64,000 nt of DNA from Methanobacterium_B sp963703015 (GCA_963703015.1 OY969779.1:62001-126000); one strand, 5' to 3'; numbered from the stretch's first letter, positions 18,326 through 27,194 are shown. The notes: generated by a model from the letters alone, not told the origin. Translations and numbers: made by a program.

Positions 18326-18348
18326 CTATACTATACCATATAGTATAG
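18326..18348. promoter_or_regulatory. Perfect 10-bp inverted repeat upstream of the HTH regulator
   Basis: CTATACTATA (18326-18335), spacer CCA, TATAGTATAG (18339-18348). It lies 22 to 34 nt before the start of the divergent HTH/PAS/GAF regulator and shares its core with the site at 18198-18225. Paired sites in a divergent promoter region suggest one regulator controls both directions (inference). Confidence 0.7.
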
Positions 18349-18382
18349 AACATGGTTTAGGGGTGAAATTATTTTAAAAGAT

Positions 18383-19990
18383 TTGTCTGACACTGAGAAA
18401 TTGATTGTATCCTACATCAAATCACATCCTCCAGAAGAGTGTATGCTCGATAAGATCACGAGAAATACCAGTAGAAGCAGGGCAACCATACTCAAATATC
18501 TGGGAATATTAAATGCCAAGGGAATTTTGACCTACAAATTTGTGGGCAGAAGCAAACTATGGAGCTTAATCCAGGAAACAGAAACTGAAACCTATAAAAC
18601 AGAACAAACAAAGACAAGCAGCACTAAAAATGATGTGATATCTGCTGCAACCCAACTTCACACCATGAAACTCGAAGAAACTATACTTAAAACTGTTATA
18701 AACCATCAAGACACCATAATATTTACAGTTAATAATGATATGGATATTCTAATATCAAACAACACATTTAATATGCTTTTTAAGGAAATAACTAATTTAA
18801 ACAAGATTTTAATGCCAGAACAATTGGTGGTGGTTAAGGAACTTAGAAACAGTTTAAAACCCACAAAAACCTTTGAGCTCGAAGTTGATCTCATGGAGAA
18901 GTATGGAACCTACACCCCATACAAACTAACTTTAACACCAATTTCTGATGAGAACAGCAACCAGACTGGAATTTCCTTTATTGGAGAAGAGTTATCCCAA
19001 GTTACAAGAAGTAAAAGAGAACTGGAAACCCTGCTCACCATAACCCAAAAAATGGGTTCTGCCCAATCTGAAGACATCCTCATGATGGAAGTGGCAAGGG
19101 GAATTGAAAAACTCATGGACTGTAACGGTATAGCAGTTGTTTTAAAGGAAAATAAAAAACTTCATATCAAACATGACACAACAAACAGAGTTAAATCTAA
19201 TTTTAACGTGTATAAACAGTACATTTTAGATAGTATGGATGCACTTGAAACTAAAACCACAAGTAAGGATATATATCTTGATCCTGTTAAATCAGATACA
19301 TGTGCTTCCATGGGTATGATGGTGTCCATTCCAATAATTTATGAAGAAACATCTATAGGAGCACTGCTTGTTTTTACACCATCCATATCTGTTGGATCCA
19401 TCAACCTAGAAAACATAGAAATGGTGGCAGATGAACTTGCAAGTCACATAAAAATCCAGAGGCTCAGCCAGGAAAAAGAAGAATTTACCAACACACTCAT
19501 GGCCATGACCCATATTTCAACCATACTAAACACCGTCACAGTGGAAGAGGAGATGCTTGAAAGATCTGTGGCCTCCACCATTGAAACCCTGGGATTTGAT
19601 ATGGGATGCATCTACCTATCTGACAATGAAGACGAACTCACACTTCGCGTGCACAAAAACCTTCCTTCGAGTCTTGAGAACATGTGCATATCTGGAATGT
19701 TTCGAGATATCTTCCAAAAAAGTCTCGAAAAACAAAACATCGTATATATTACCCCAGAATCTGAAGAATATGACTCTTTAGACCCAGTAATATCTAAATC
19801 AGGCATTAAGAGTCTGTTGATACTGCCAATTAAAAGTGGGGATCGTATAATTGGACTTCTAAATATGGGAAGCAGAAAGGTTAAAAATTACAACGACATA
19901 AGCCTTGAAAACTTAAGTTCCATAGGCCTCCAACTGGGACTCGCCCTTGAAGTTTCAAAAACAGCAGTCAAAGAAAATAAAACCAAATAG
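18383..19990 (+). CDS. HTH-PAS-GAF regulator divergent from the DUF169 operon
   Basis: 535 residues. The first 65 residues form a winged helix-turn-helix (DTEKLIVSYIKSHPPEE; RSRATILKYLGILNAKGIL). Residues about 95-210 are PAS-like (VINHQDTIIFTVNNDMDILI), and two GAF-like domains follow (about 215-365 and 370-530; for example SMGMMVSIPIIYEETSIGAL and GIKSLLILPIKSGDRIIGLL). It has no kinase domain, so it is best read as a one-component sensor that binds DNA directly. TTG at 18383 is used, but GGGGTGA (18360-18366) lies 4 nt before an in-frame ATT at 18371, which may be the true start. It probably controls the divergent operon through the shared palindromes (inference). Confidence 0.85.
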   Translation: MSDTEKLIVSYIKSHPPEECMLDKITRNTSRSRATILKYLGILNAKGILTYKFVGRSKLWSLIQETETETYKTEQTKTSSTKNDVISAATQLHTMKLEETILKTVINHQDTIIFTVNNDMDILISNNTFNMLFKEITNLNKILMPEQLVVVKELRNSLKPTKTFELEVDLMEKYGTYTPYKLTLTPISDENSNQTGISFIGEELSQVTRSKRELETLLTITQKMGSAQSEDILMMEVARGIEKLMDCNGIAVVLKENKKLHIKHDTTNRVKSNFNVYKQYILDSMDALETKTTSKDIYLDPVKSDTCASMGMMVSIPIIYEETSIGALLVFTPSISVGSINLENIEMVADELASHIKIQRLSQEKEEFTNTLMAMTHISTILNTVTVEEEMLERSVASTIETLGFDMGCIYLSDNEDELTLRVHKNLPSSLENMCISGMFRDIFQKSLEKQNIVYITPESEEYDSLDPVISKSGIKSLLILPIKSGDRIIGLLNMGSRKVKNYNDISLENLSSIGLQLGLALEVSKTAVKENKTK

Positions 19991-20058
19991 TGAAAATAAA
20001 AACTAAATAATCACAAGAAATTCGTTCAATTAATGGTTTGGTCACCTATTATCATCAT

Positions 20059-23000
20059 TTATGTTCGATCCTTTCCAATCTTTGGAATTGTAAAGTAGAA
20101 GGTTGTTCCATTTCCTGGTTGGGATTCTGCCCATATTTTTCCACCTTGATCTTCAACAATTTTTTTAGAGATTGCAAGCCCTATTCCAGTACCCTCATAT
20201 TCTTCATGGGTGTGCAGTCTCTGGAAGATGGTGAATATTTTAGTTAGATGTTTGGAATCCATTCCAATTCCATTGTCTGAAACTGAAAACAGGTAACGAT
20301 TTTTTTCCTTCTTGGCTGAAATATGAATAGCGGGAGGTTCACTGCCACGATATTTAATGGCATTTCCAATCAAGTTCTGGAAGAGTTGTACATTCAATTT
20401 TTCATCAGCCTCAACAGTGGGCAGAGGATCGTATGTGATCTTGGCCTTGGTCTCCTCAATTGGAACCTTTAAATTTAATAGTGCTATTTCAAGTGCTTCT
20501 TCAAGGTTTGTCAGTGTAATGTTCCGTTTTTTACTGTTAAGCCTTGAATATAATAGGAGGTCGTTGGTCATGTTGTCCAGTCGTTTAGCACCTTCAACTG
20601 CAAATTCTATGAATTCATTGGCATCTTCATCCAGTTTATCACTGTATCTTCGTTGTAAAAGCTGTAAAAAACTGGTTATCATTCTTAGAGGTTCTCTGAG
20701 ATCATGGGAAGTGATGTATGCAAACTGTTCAAGTTCCTTGTTGGATTTTTCAAGTTTAGTTAAAGTTTGATTCATCTGAATTTCAGCCCTTTTCCTGAGT
20801 AAAATCTCTAAAAATGCCCTTGATAACGATTCAATATTTCTTTGATCCTCTTTTGTGTATTTATCCTTCTTATTTGCTAACCCTATCATTCCAATGATTT
20901 TTTCACCGTGTTTAAGTGGCACGCCCAGAAACGATCCGATCAAAGGATGTTTATCAGGCAGTTTAGAAGAGTGTTTTGGTGGGATATTGTTTACTATCTT
21001 GGACACTCCCTGAGTTACAGTATCTCCCCAGTAACCATCCATCCTCATATCCTTTAATAGGTTCATAGTGTTATGATGATTAGTATTTGAATCAGGAAGG
21101 TTCATTGTAATGTCATTTAAGGTTCCATTATCATTAAGTTCTCCAAAGAATCCAAATTCACTTCCTGTTAATGTTTCAGCCTTTTCTAAAAATTTGTTTA
21201 TTATTTCTTTTTCTGTTTTTAGGGCTAATGATTCATGGAACAGCTGATTGATGCTCTTTAAAAGTTTTTGGTTCTTCTTAATCTGGAGTTCTGAATTTTT
21301 TCTATCGGTGATGTCGTAGATAAATGATATGAACATCATCTTTTCAGCTACCTTAATGGCCTCTGTGCTGGATATTATGGTTTTTTTGTTTCCATCCTTG
21401 GTATATACTTCAATTTCTATGTTACGGATCCCACCCTCTTGCTGTGATTTTCCCAGGTAGTCATTTCTGGTGGTTTTTCGGATTATACCTAGCTCTGCTG
21501 AAGTGCTTCCAATGAGTTCACGCCTTGTGTAACCTGTAATATCCATAAAACTTTGGTTAACATCTATCCATCTTCCTTCTTTATCTGATAGTGTCATTCC
21601 TGCAGGGTTTGAATGGAATGCCTTTAGAAATAGTTCTTTACTTTCTGAAAGTGATCGGTTAATTCTCCTTAGAATATTCTGATTCAAGTTCAGTTCTTGG
21701 TTAGAATTGGTAAGGTCCCTTGTTAAATTTTTAAGCATATTGTTTGTGTGGCTTAACTCTCCTGCCATGGACTTTAATTCTTTGTTTGACATTTGAAGTT
21801 GTTTTGAAAGCTTTTTTTCCTTTTGTAGAAGGACTCTGTTGAGAATTTCTGCTTTCTTAACCTTTGTCACGTCCCTAATGAGGGATTCTGTTCCCATTAT
21901 CTCATTTTGTTCGTTGTAAACGTACTGTGCATTTTGTGATGCTATAAATGTTGAACCATCTACCCTGATGCATTCAATTTCGTTGTTCTCAATTTTTCCA
22001 TATTTTCGTAGGATGTTGAGAACTAAATATCTTTCTTCAGGATTTTTGTAGTATGAACTGACTTTGGTGCCTATCATGGCTTCAGGTGATTCATAGCCGT
22101 AAAGTCTGGATGCTGCAACATTTGCAAGGATAATTTTCCCATCTTTACCTGCCCTTAAATACGCATCCTGAATATTTTCCAAGATATTGCTGTACTGTTC
22201 TTCACTACTTTTTAAGGCATTTTCTGTGGATTTTTTGAGGTTAATATCCCTTATAAAACCATCTACACCCTGGATCTGGTTTTGGTCATCATATATGAAC
22301 TGTGCATTCAATGATACCCAAAGGGTTGTTCCATCGGTTTTAGTTCCTATTATTTCGTAATTTTCTAATTTTCCCTTTTTTTGAATTTCTTTGATCAAGA
22401 AGTCTGTGTCCTCGATATCATTGTAGAGATCTGCGAAATCAAGGCCGAGTATTTCGTGTATTGATTGAAATCCATATATTCTGGCCATTGATGGGCTTGC
22501 CATGATGATTTTACCCTGGGTGTTGACACGAAAAAATCCATCCTGAAGGTTGTTCATGATCATCCTGTAGCGTTCTTCATTGGTTTTTAGATTGTCTAAA
22601 GCCTGCTGTCTCTCTGTAATATCATGGTATACAGCCATGTATCCATCATTATTAGATTCCCCTGATATTTTAGTGAAGTATTGTTCAACAACTATTTCAT
22701 TTCCATCTTTGTTTTGGGTTTTAAGGATTTTGTTTGAACTTCCCTTGGATTCTAGTTCGTCTTGTATCTTCTGAATTCCATCCATTGTTATGTCTGGTTT
22801 TACTATTTCCAAGGGATGTTTTCCTATTACTTCAGATTCAGGGTAGCCAAATATTTCCTCTGCCCCATGGTTCCAGTAGTTGATCCTGAAGTATTTATCC
22901 ACACCTAGAACTGCGTCACTAACTTTGTTTAAGAGTTTGGCTTGATATTTGAACTTTCTTTGATTTTGAAGAAGGATATGTTCGGCTGTTTTACGCCAGG

Positions 23001-23370
23001 ATATATCTTTAACCATTGCAATGTTCATATTTTTTTCGTTTTCAAATATCAGGTTAGCTGTTATTTCTCCGGGAAATTTGGATCCATCCTTTTTAACAAA
23101 AACAAGTTCTTCTCTGGAGGTTCCATCATCCCTTAGTCTAGTGAGAAATTTCATTAATGTGGGATCTCGATCATCTAAAATTGATTTCCATCCGGTTTTA
23201 CGGAGTTCTTCCCGGGTGAATCCGAACAATTTTTCTGATGCAGGGTTTAAATAGAAAATTTCATCCCTATCCTTTGTTGGGTAGGTTATTAAAACAGCAT
23301 CCAAGCTGTGATGAAAAATTGTTTGAAACATTCTGGTAGATTCTTCAGAATTAAAACTGATTGATTCCAT
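20059..23370 (-). CDS. Large PAS/GAF sensor histidine kinase
   Basis: 1103 residues without transmembrane helices. About four PAS domains fill residues 12-515 (for example HHSLDAVLITYPTK; MNNLQDGFFRVNTQGKIIMA). A coiled coil at about 515-575 and a fifth PAS follow, then a GAF domain (about 705-860, SEFGFFGELNDNG). HisKA has the phosphoacceptor in ITSHDLREPLRMI near residue 890, and the HATPase domain has NLIGNAIKYRG, VSDNGIGM and GTGIGLAISKKIVE. All kinase motifs are present, so it should be active. The ATG at 23370 lies only one base after GGAGG, an unusually tight spacing. No response regulator is adjacent; the partner is unknown. Confidence 0.95.
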   Translation of the reverse strand: MESISFNSEESTRMFQTIFHHSLDAVLITYPTKDRDEIFYLNPASEKLFGFTREELRKTGWKSILDDRDPTLMKFLTRLRDDGTSREELVFVKKDGSKFPGEITANLIFENEKNMNIAMVKDISWRKTAEHILLQNQRKFKYQAKLLNKVSDAVLGVDKYFRINYWNHGAEEIFGYPESEVIGKHPLEIVKPDITMDGIQKIQDELESKGSSNKILKTQNKDGNEIVVEQYFTKISGESNNDGYMAVYHDITERQQALDNLKTNEERYRMIMNNLQDGFFRVNTQGKIIMASPSMARIYGFQSIHEILGLDFADLYNDIEDTDFLIKEIQKKGKLENYEIIGTKTDGTTLWVSLNAQFIYDDQNQIQGVDGFIRDINLKKSTENALKSSEEQYSNILENIQDAYLRAGKDGKIILANVAASRLYGYESPEAMIGTKVSSYYKNPEERYLVLNILRKYGKIENNEIECIRVDGSTFIASQNAQYVYNEQNEIMGTESLIRDVTKVKKAEILNRVLLQKEKKLSKQLQMSNKELKSMAGELSHTNNMLKNLTRDLTNSNQELNLNQNILRRINRSLSESKELFLKAFHSNPAGMTLSDKEGRWIDVNQSFMDITGYTRRELIGSTSAELGIIRKTTRNDYLGKSQQEGGIRNIEIEVYTKDGNKKTIISSTEAIKVAEKMMFISFIYDITDRKNSELQIKKNQKLLKSINQLFHESLALKTEKEIINKFLEKAETLTGSEFGFFGELNDNGTLNDITMNLPDSNTNHHNTMNLLKDMRMDGYWGDTVTQGVSKIVNNIPPKHSSKLPDKHPLIGSFLGVPLKHGEKIIGMIGLANKKDKYTKEDQRNIESLSRAFLEILLRKRAEIQMNQTLTKLEKSNKELEQFAYITSHDLREPLRMITSFLQLLQRRYSDKLDEDANEFIEFAVEGAKRLDNMTNDLLLYSRLNSKKRNITLTNLEEALEIALLNLKVPIEETKAKITYDPLPTVEADEKLNVQLFQNLIGNAIKYRGSEPPAIHISAKKEKNRYLFSVSDNGIGMDSKHLTKIFTIFQRLHTHEEYEGTGIGLAISKKIVEDQGGKIWAESQPGNGTTFYFTIPKIGKDRT

Positions 23371-23542
23371 TCCTCCATAGAAGATTTTTCGGATACTTTC
23401 AAAAACTGCTATTTCCTAGGTTTTACTTTAAGAAAGCTTATATAAAAAAATTAGGATTATCCTCATGGAGTCATGATTTAAAATTTACAACTATCTTTTT
23501 TTGGACAATCTTTAAATATTAGATTAGTTCAAGATTAGTATA

Positions 23543-23576
23543 GTTCATAAATATGAACCATATATTTTTATGAACC
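23543..23576. promoter_or_regulatory. MarR operator: inverted repeat plus third half-site
   Basis: GTTCATA-AA-TATGAAC (23543-23558) is a perfect 7-bp inverted repeat. A further half-site, TATGAACC, lies at 23569-23576. The cluster is 75-110 nt before the MarR-family start and fits autoregulation. Confidence 0.6.
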
Positions 23577-23650
23577 ATTTTATAATTCTAAAGATATTTT
23601 TATGGAGGTCCTGTAATTGGAGGAAAAGAGCAAAATTTTAGAAGAGAATC

Positions 23651-24076
23651 ATGGGTGATACACTGGTTTACATAACCCTTTTTAACAGGGAACTCAACCA
23701 TCTCAACGAACACAAATTCATGAAAACTCTGTTATGGCTGACTTTGATAGATGAATATGGTAATCCATCAATATCGAATCTTGGAAAGAAGATAAATGTT
23801 TCAAAGTCTCAGATGACCTCCAGAGTTGACCAACTCGTTTCTGAGGGTTTGATTGAAAGGGTAAATGACAACCAAGACAGGAGAATCATCAGGATCCAGT
23901 TAACAAAAAATGGGAAAGAATTCCTGAGAAACTCTCAAAAAAATATTGAGACTAACATGAACGAATTAATAGCTCCATTGAGTGTTGAGGATTTAGAAGA
24001 TTTAGAAACCAGCATCCAAACCATAAAAAAAATTGTTCTAAAAATTCAGCAATCTAAAAAAAATAAAAAAATCTAA
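23651..24076 (+). CDS. MarR-family transcriptional regulator, possible 5' frameshift
   Basis: 141 residues with a MarR winged helix: FMKTLLWLTLIDEYG, SISNLGKKINVSKSQMTSRV as recognition region, and GLIERVNDNQDRRIIRIQLT as the wing. The first helix is short for the family. Upstream, a good ribosome site GGAGGT (23604-23609) faces a TTG at 23617 whose frame reads MEEKSKILEE and then stops after crossing the ATG at 23651. Removing one base near 23647 would join both frames into a longer, more typical protein. So either the start is ATG 23651 with a weak ribosome site, or the gene carries a one-base shift. Operators upstream and downstream suggest control of itself and of the following operon. 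Confidence 0.82.
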   Translation: MGDTLVYITLFNRELNHLNEHKFMKTLLWLTLIDEYGNPSISNLGKKINVSKSQMTSRVDQLVSEGLIERVNDNQDRRIIRIQLTKNGKEFLRNSQKNIETNMNELIAPLSVEDLEDLETSIQTIKKIVLKIQQSKKNKKI

Positions 24077-24135
24077 ATAGAAATATATAATCATAAAACA
24101 ACCTTAAAATGACTTAAATTTTTAACTAAATAAAA

Positions 24136-24169
24136 ATATATGGCCTTATAAAAATTAAGAGCCATATAT
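24136..24169. promoter_or_regulatory. 9-bp inverted repeat flanking a TATA-like element
   Basis: ATATATGGC (24136-24144) and GCCATATAT (24161-24169) are perfect inverted copies around a 16-nt spacer containing CTTATAAAA, a good archaeal TATA box. It lies 43 nt before the metallo-beta-lactamase gene. A bound dimer would cover the promoter; a terminator hairpin for the MarR gene is the alternative. Confidence 0.55.
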
Positions 24170-24211
24170 AAGTTCATTTTTATCTATATTCTTTTATGAG
24201 GAGGAATTCAC

Positions 24212-24952
24212 TTGAAATTATCAGAGGGAATAGGAATATTAGAATTCTCAATAAACTTAACAGGAGCAGAAAGTAAAATTCATCCAACCATTATCTGGAA
24301 CAACAATTCTGCCCTACTTATAGATGCAGGAATATCTTCCAGCATGCCAGATATCCAAAGAGAAATGGAACGGTTAGGAGTTCCATTTGAAAGTATTGAA
24401 ACCATTATTATCACCCATCAGGACATAGACCATTTCAGTGGAGTGGCTGAAATAGTTAACAAACTTGGAGATGTTAAGGTATGTGCACACAAGGAAGATG
24501 TGCCCTATATTCAAGGAGAAAAAAGGATTGTTAGATTGAATTCTGGATTCATGGAAAGGATCAGCAGTTTATCTGAAAAAGAACAGGAAAAGGTGCTGGA
24601 CATATTTGAAAACAGCTCTGCAAAGGTAGATATTAAATTAAGTGATGAAGAACTGGAATGGTTCGGTGGAATAAAAGTCATACACACACCAGGCCATACA
24701 CCAGGCCATATCTGCCTTTATCACGAGAACAGTAAAACACTCATTGCAGGAGATGCAATGAACATCGTTGATGGAAGGCTTACAGGTACAAACACAAGTA
24801 TACTCAGTAGTGATGAGGCCAAAGAAGCAGTTAAATCCCTAGAGAAGCTAAGCAAATACGATATTGAAAATATCATATGCTACCATGGAGGACTCTACAA
24901 TGATGATGCCAACAAGGCCATTAAAGAACTTTTGGGGACATTGAATGTTTGA
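24212..24952 (+). CDS. Metallo-beta-lactamase fold hydrolase
   Basis: 246 residues of the MBL superfamily. The metal-binding signature reads THQDIDHFSG (residues about 69-78), in which the usual second His is Asp, as in several archaeal members. Further ligands are GHTPGHICLYH (near 161-171), AGDAMN (near 178) and the late YHGG (near 230). TTG at 24212 is preceded by GAGGAGGAATT. The next gene overlaps its stop by 8 nt and encodes a TauE-type exporter, so the pair is a co-translated unit. Substrate unknown; MBL proteins linked to TauE are often thought to handle thiol or sulfur compounds (inference). Confidence 0.9.
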   Translation: MKLSEGIGILEFSINLTGAESKIHPTIIWNNNSALLIDAGISSSMPDIQREMERLGVPFESIETIIITHQDIDHFSGVAEIVNKLGDVKVCAHKEDVPYIQGEKRIVRLNSGFMERISSLSEKEQEKVLDIFENSSAKVDIKLSDEELEWFGGIKVIHTPGHTPGHICLYHENSKTLIAGDAMNIVDGRLTGTNTSILSSDEAKEAVKSLEKLSKYDIENIICYHGGLYNDDANKAIKELLGTLNV

Positions 24953-25772
24953 TTGGACTTTATTTTTTCTTCCAATTCTTGGTTTTTTGATTGGTTTACT
25001 TGTAACAACACTTGGGGGTGGGGGCGGAGGATTGTACGTACCCATCTTAACACTTTTAGGGGTAACTCCCCAGATTGCAGTCGCAACTTCCCTTGCAACA
25101 GTTCTTCCAACCACTGCAGTGGGTGCCTACAGCCACAACAGAAAGGGCAACGTGGATGTTCATACCGGAATCATCCTTGGAATAGGTGGAATAATTGGAA
25201 CACTTTTAGGTGCCTACTTTGCAAATTTAATACCTCCAAATCTTTTAAAGAAGGGTTTGGGACTTTTACTACTCATATTTGCAATTCCAATGGTAAGAAG
25301 ATTCATAGGAGTTTACAAAAAATCCAAAACACCAATTGAAAGTGAGGATGGTTTAGAAATTGAAGAGAATGTGGGTGAAGATCAGGATAGGGAAACTTTG
25401 AAACTCACAGGCCCCAAAAGGATATTTGCATCATTATTTGGAGTGGGTGGAGGTGTGCTTGCAGGAGTTTTCGGATTAAGTGGAACACCACCAATATCTG
25501 CAGGTCTCTACAGTTTAGGACTTCCAACAATAATGGTTGTGGGAACCACAGTATTTGTACTGGTGTTCAATTCCTTGGCTGGTATAGGAGGATACCTAGT
25601 TTTAGGCAAGTTTGATGTGCTTTTAACTGTACTTTTAGGAGGAGGAGCTGTTGTAGGTTCATTTTTAGGGCCAAGACTCCTTGAAAAAGCAGGTAAAGAA
25701 GCTGTAGAAAAGTTTATACCACCAGTACTCATTAGTATCAGTGTTATATTTGGCCTGGCCCTGATATTTTAA
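24945..25772 (+). CDS. TauE/SafE family sulfite exporter-like permease
   Basis: 275 residues with about eight transmembrane helices in two halves. Each half has the Gly-rich signature of this family (TTLGGGGGGLYVPILTLLGV; GVGGGVLAGVFGLSGTPPIS). A central hydrophilic linker (about residues 125-155, acidic, ESEDGLEIEENVGEDQ) separates them. Family members export sulfite or organosulfonates, though few have been tested. ATG at 24945 overlaps the metallo-beta-lactamase stop. The pair probably answers to the upstream MarR regulator, given the palindrome over its promoter. Confidence 0.9.
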   Translation: MFDWTLFFLPILGFLIGLLVTTLGGGGGGLYVPILTLLGVTPQIAVATSLATVLPTTAVGAYSHNRKGNVDVHTGIILGIGGIIGTLLGAYFANLIPPNLLKKGLGLLLLIFAIPMVRRFIGVYKKSKTPIESEDGLEIEENVGEDQDRETLKLTGPKRIFASLFGVGGGVLAGVFGLSGTPPISAGLYSLGLPTIMVVGTTVFVLVFNSLAGIGGYLVLGKFDVLLTVLLGGGAVVGSFLGPRLLEKAGKEAVEKFIPPVLISISVIFGLALIF

Positions 25773-25813
25773 AAAAAAATTGGAGTTAGACTGAAAATTT
25801 AACCAGTAATGGT

Positions 25814-26704
25814 TTACTTTACAAATGTGTTGTTTTGAAGGTCATGTAGGGCCTGTTCAATCTCATCATTTGTGTTCATAACAAAGGGGCCGTATCTTGC
25901 AATAGGTTCATTTAATGGCTTTCCAGATATTAACAGGAATCTAACAGGTTTATTTTGCGCATAAGCCCTGATTGTATTACCCTCACCAAATATTATCATT
26001 TTTGTGGCTTCAATGTCTGTTCCTTTTTGAGCTGTTTTCATTTCAAAGTTTCCAAAGTTTCCTTCGCCTTCAAAAACATATGCAAGTACACTGTGACCTT
26101 CCTCTACTGGAATTTCAAGATGGGAATTGTTTGGAATGTACACGTCAAGGTAGGTAGGATCTGCATAGATATCTGTCACAGCACCTTCAACACCTTCATA
26201 TTTGCCGGCTATGACTTTTATGACTGCACCATCATCATGTTTAATTTGGGGGATCTCTGAAGATTCAACACCTCTGTAACGTGGTTCTGTCATTTTAAGC
26301 CTTTTTGGAAGGTTCAACCAGAGTTGAAAACCTTCGAGTATTCCTTCTTGAGGTTCTTTAGGCATTTCCTCATGTAAAATCCCACTTCCAGATGTCATCC
26401 ACTGAATATCTCCCCTTCCAATGGTTCCAGCATTACCCATACTGTCTTTGTGGTCCACATGACCGTTTAAGATGTAGGTCACAGTCTCAATACCCCGGTG
26501 TGGATGCATTGGAAAGCCCAAAACATAATCTCTGGGATTTTCAGATCCAAAGTGATCAAAAAGTAGGAAAGGGTCCACATAATCCAAGGTTGCTGTTGCA
26601 ATGCTTCGTCTCAACAACACTCCAGCACCTTCCAACACATAAACAGGATCTACAATTTCCAAGACTTCACTAACTTTTTTAATCTTAACAACCTCCATAA
26701 CCAA
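25814..26704 (-). CDS. Pirin family protein
   Basis: About 296 residues with the bicupin pirin fold. FLLFDHFGS, GFPMHPHRGIETVTYILNGH and MTSGSGILHEEMP are the conserved metal-site and core motifs in the N-terminal cupin; the C-terminal cupin ends with LLISGKPLNEPIARYGPFVM. Some pirins act as quercetinases; the role in archaea is unknown. The exact start is uncertain. A GGAGGT overlaps the in-frame ATG at 26698 and would position an ATT 7 nt later. It is the last of three minus-strand genes (hemerythrin, DUF1801, pirin), but spacing does not prove an operon. Confidence 0.9.
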   Translation of the reverse strand: MVMEVVKIKKVSEVLEIVDPVYVLEGAGVLLRRSIATATLDYVDPFLLFDHFGSENPRDYVLGFPMHPHRGIETVTYILNGHVDHKDSMGNAGTIGRGDIQWMTSGSGILHEEMPKEPQEGILEGFQLWLNLPKRLKMTEPRYRGVESSEIPQIKHDDGAVIKVIAGKYEGVEGAVTDIYADPTYLDVYIPNNSHLEIPVEEGHSVLAYVFEGEGNFGNFEMKTAQKGTDIEATKMIIFGEGNTIRAYAQNKPVRFLLISGKPLNEPIARYGPFVMNTNDEIEQALHDLQNNTFVK

Positions 26705-26788
26705 CTATTTTACTCATAAAGAAATTTAGTTTTAGTATTTTTCTAATTGATAAATTATTGCATAATCCTTAAAAATTCACATTTTAAC

Positions 26789-27157
26789 TTACCTATTAAT
26801 ATTTTCCTTCGCCCGAAACAGTGCTATTCTACCAATCAGATCCAGGGGTATGCCTTTATCATAGGGAAACTGAACTGTGCCTTTACCGCTTTTTGGGTAA
26901 ATTTTTAATTCATCTTCAAATTCTTTAAACACATTTCTACTTGCTGGATAAAAACCTATATGATTTTTAAATGCACCGTAGTAAATCAACCGGCCATGGA
27001 AATTGAAGGATAGCATTTTGTAGCTTATTTTTTCTTCTGCCTCTGGAACTGCATTTTTTATTGCGTCATGTATTTGATCAAGTCTTTTTCGTATTTCAGG
27101 TGGATAATCCTTCTTGTAATCCTCAAAGGTCTTTATTTCTTTCCTATTTTTGTCCAT
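26789..27157 (-). CDS. DUF1801 (YdhG-like) protein
   Basis: 122 residues matching the DUF1801/YdhG fold. IKTFEDYKKDYPPEIRKRLD is the usual opening; KISYKMLSFNFHGRLIYYGA and HIGFYPASRNVFKEFEDEL are the core; GTVQFPYDKGIPLDLIGRI is the conserved C-terminal motif. Function is unknown; the fold resembles iron-chaperone frataxin-type proteins (family knowledge). ATG at 27157 follows GGTGG at 5 nt; an upstream in-frame GTG at 27166 overlaps that site. It lies between hemerythrin and pirin genes on the same strand. Confidence 0.88.
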   Translation of the reverse strand: MDKNRKEIKTFEDYKKDYPPEIRKRLDQIHDAIKNAVPEAEEKISYKMLSFNFHGRLIYYGAFKNHIGFYPASRNVFKEFEDELKIYPKSGKGTVQFPYDKGIPLDLIGRIALFRAKENINR

Positions 27158-27194
27158 TTTTGCCACCTGTAGTCATTCTATGACCTGATATAGA

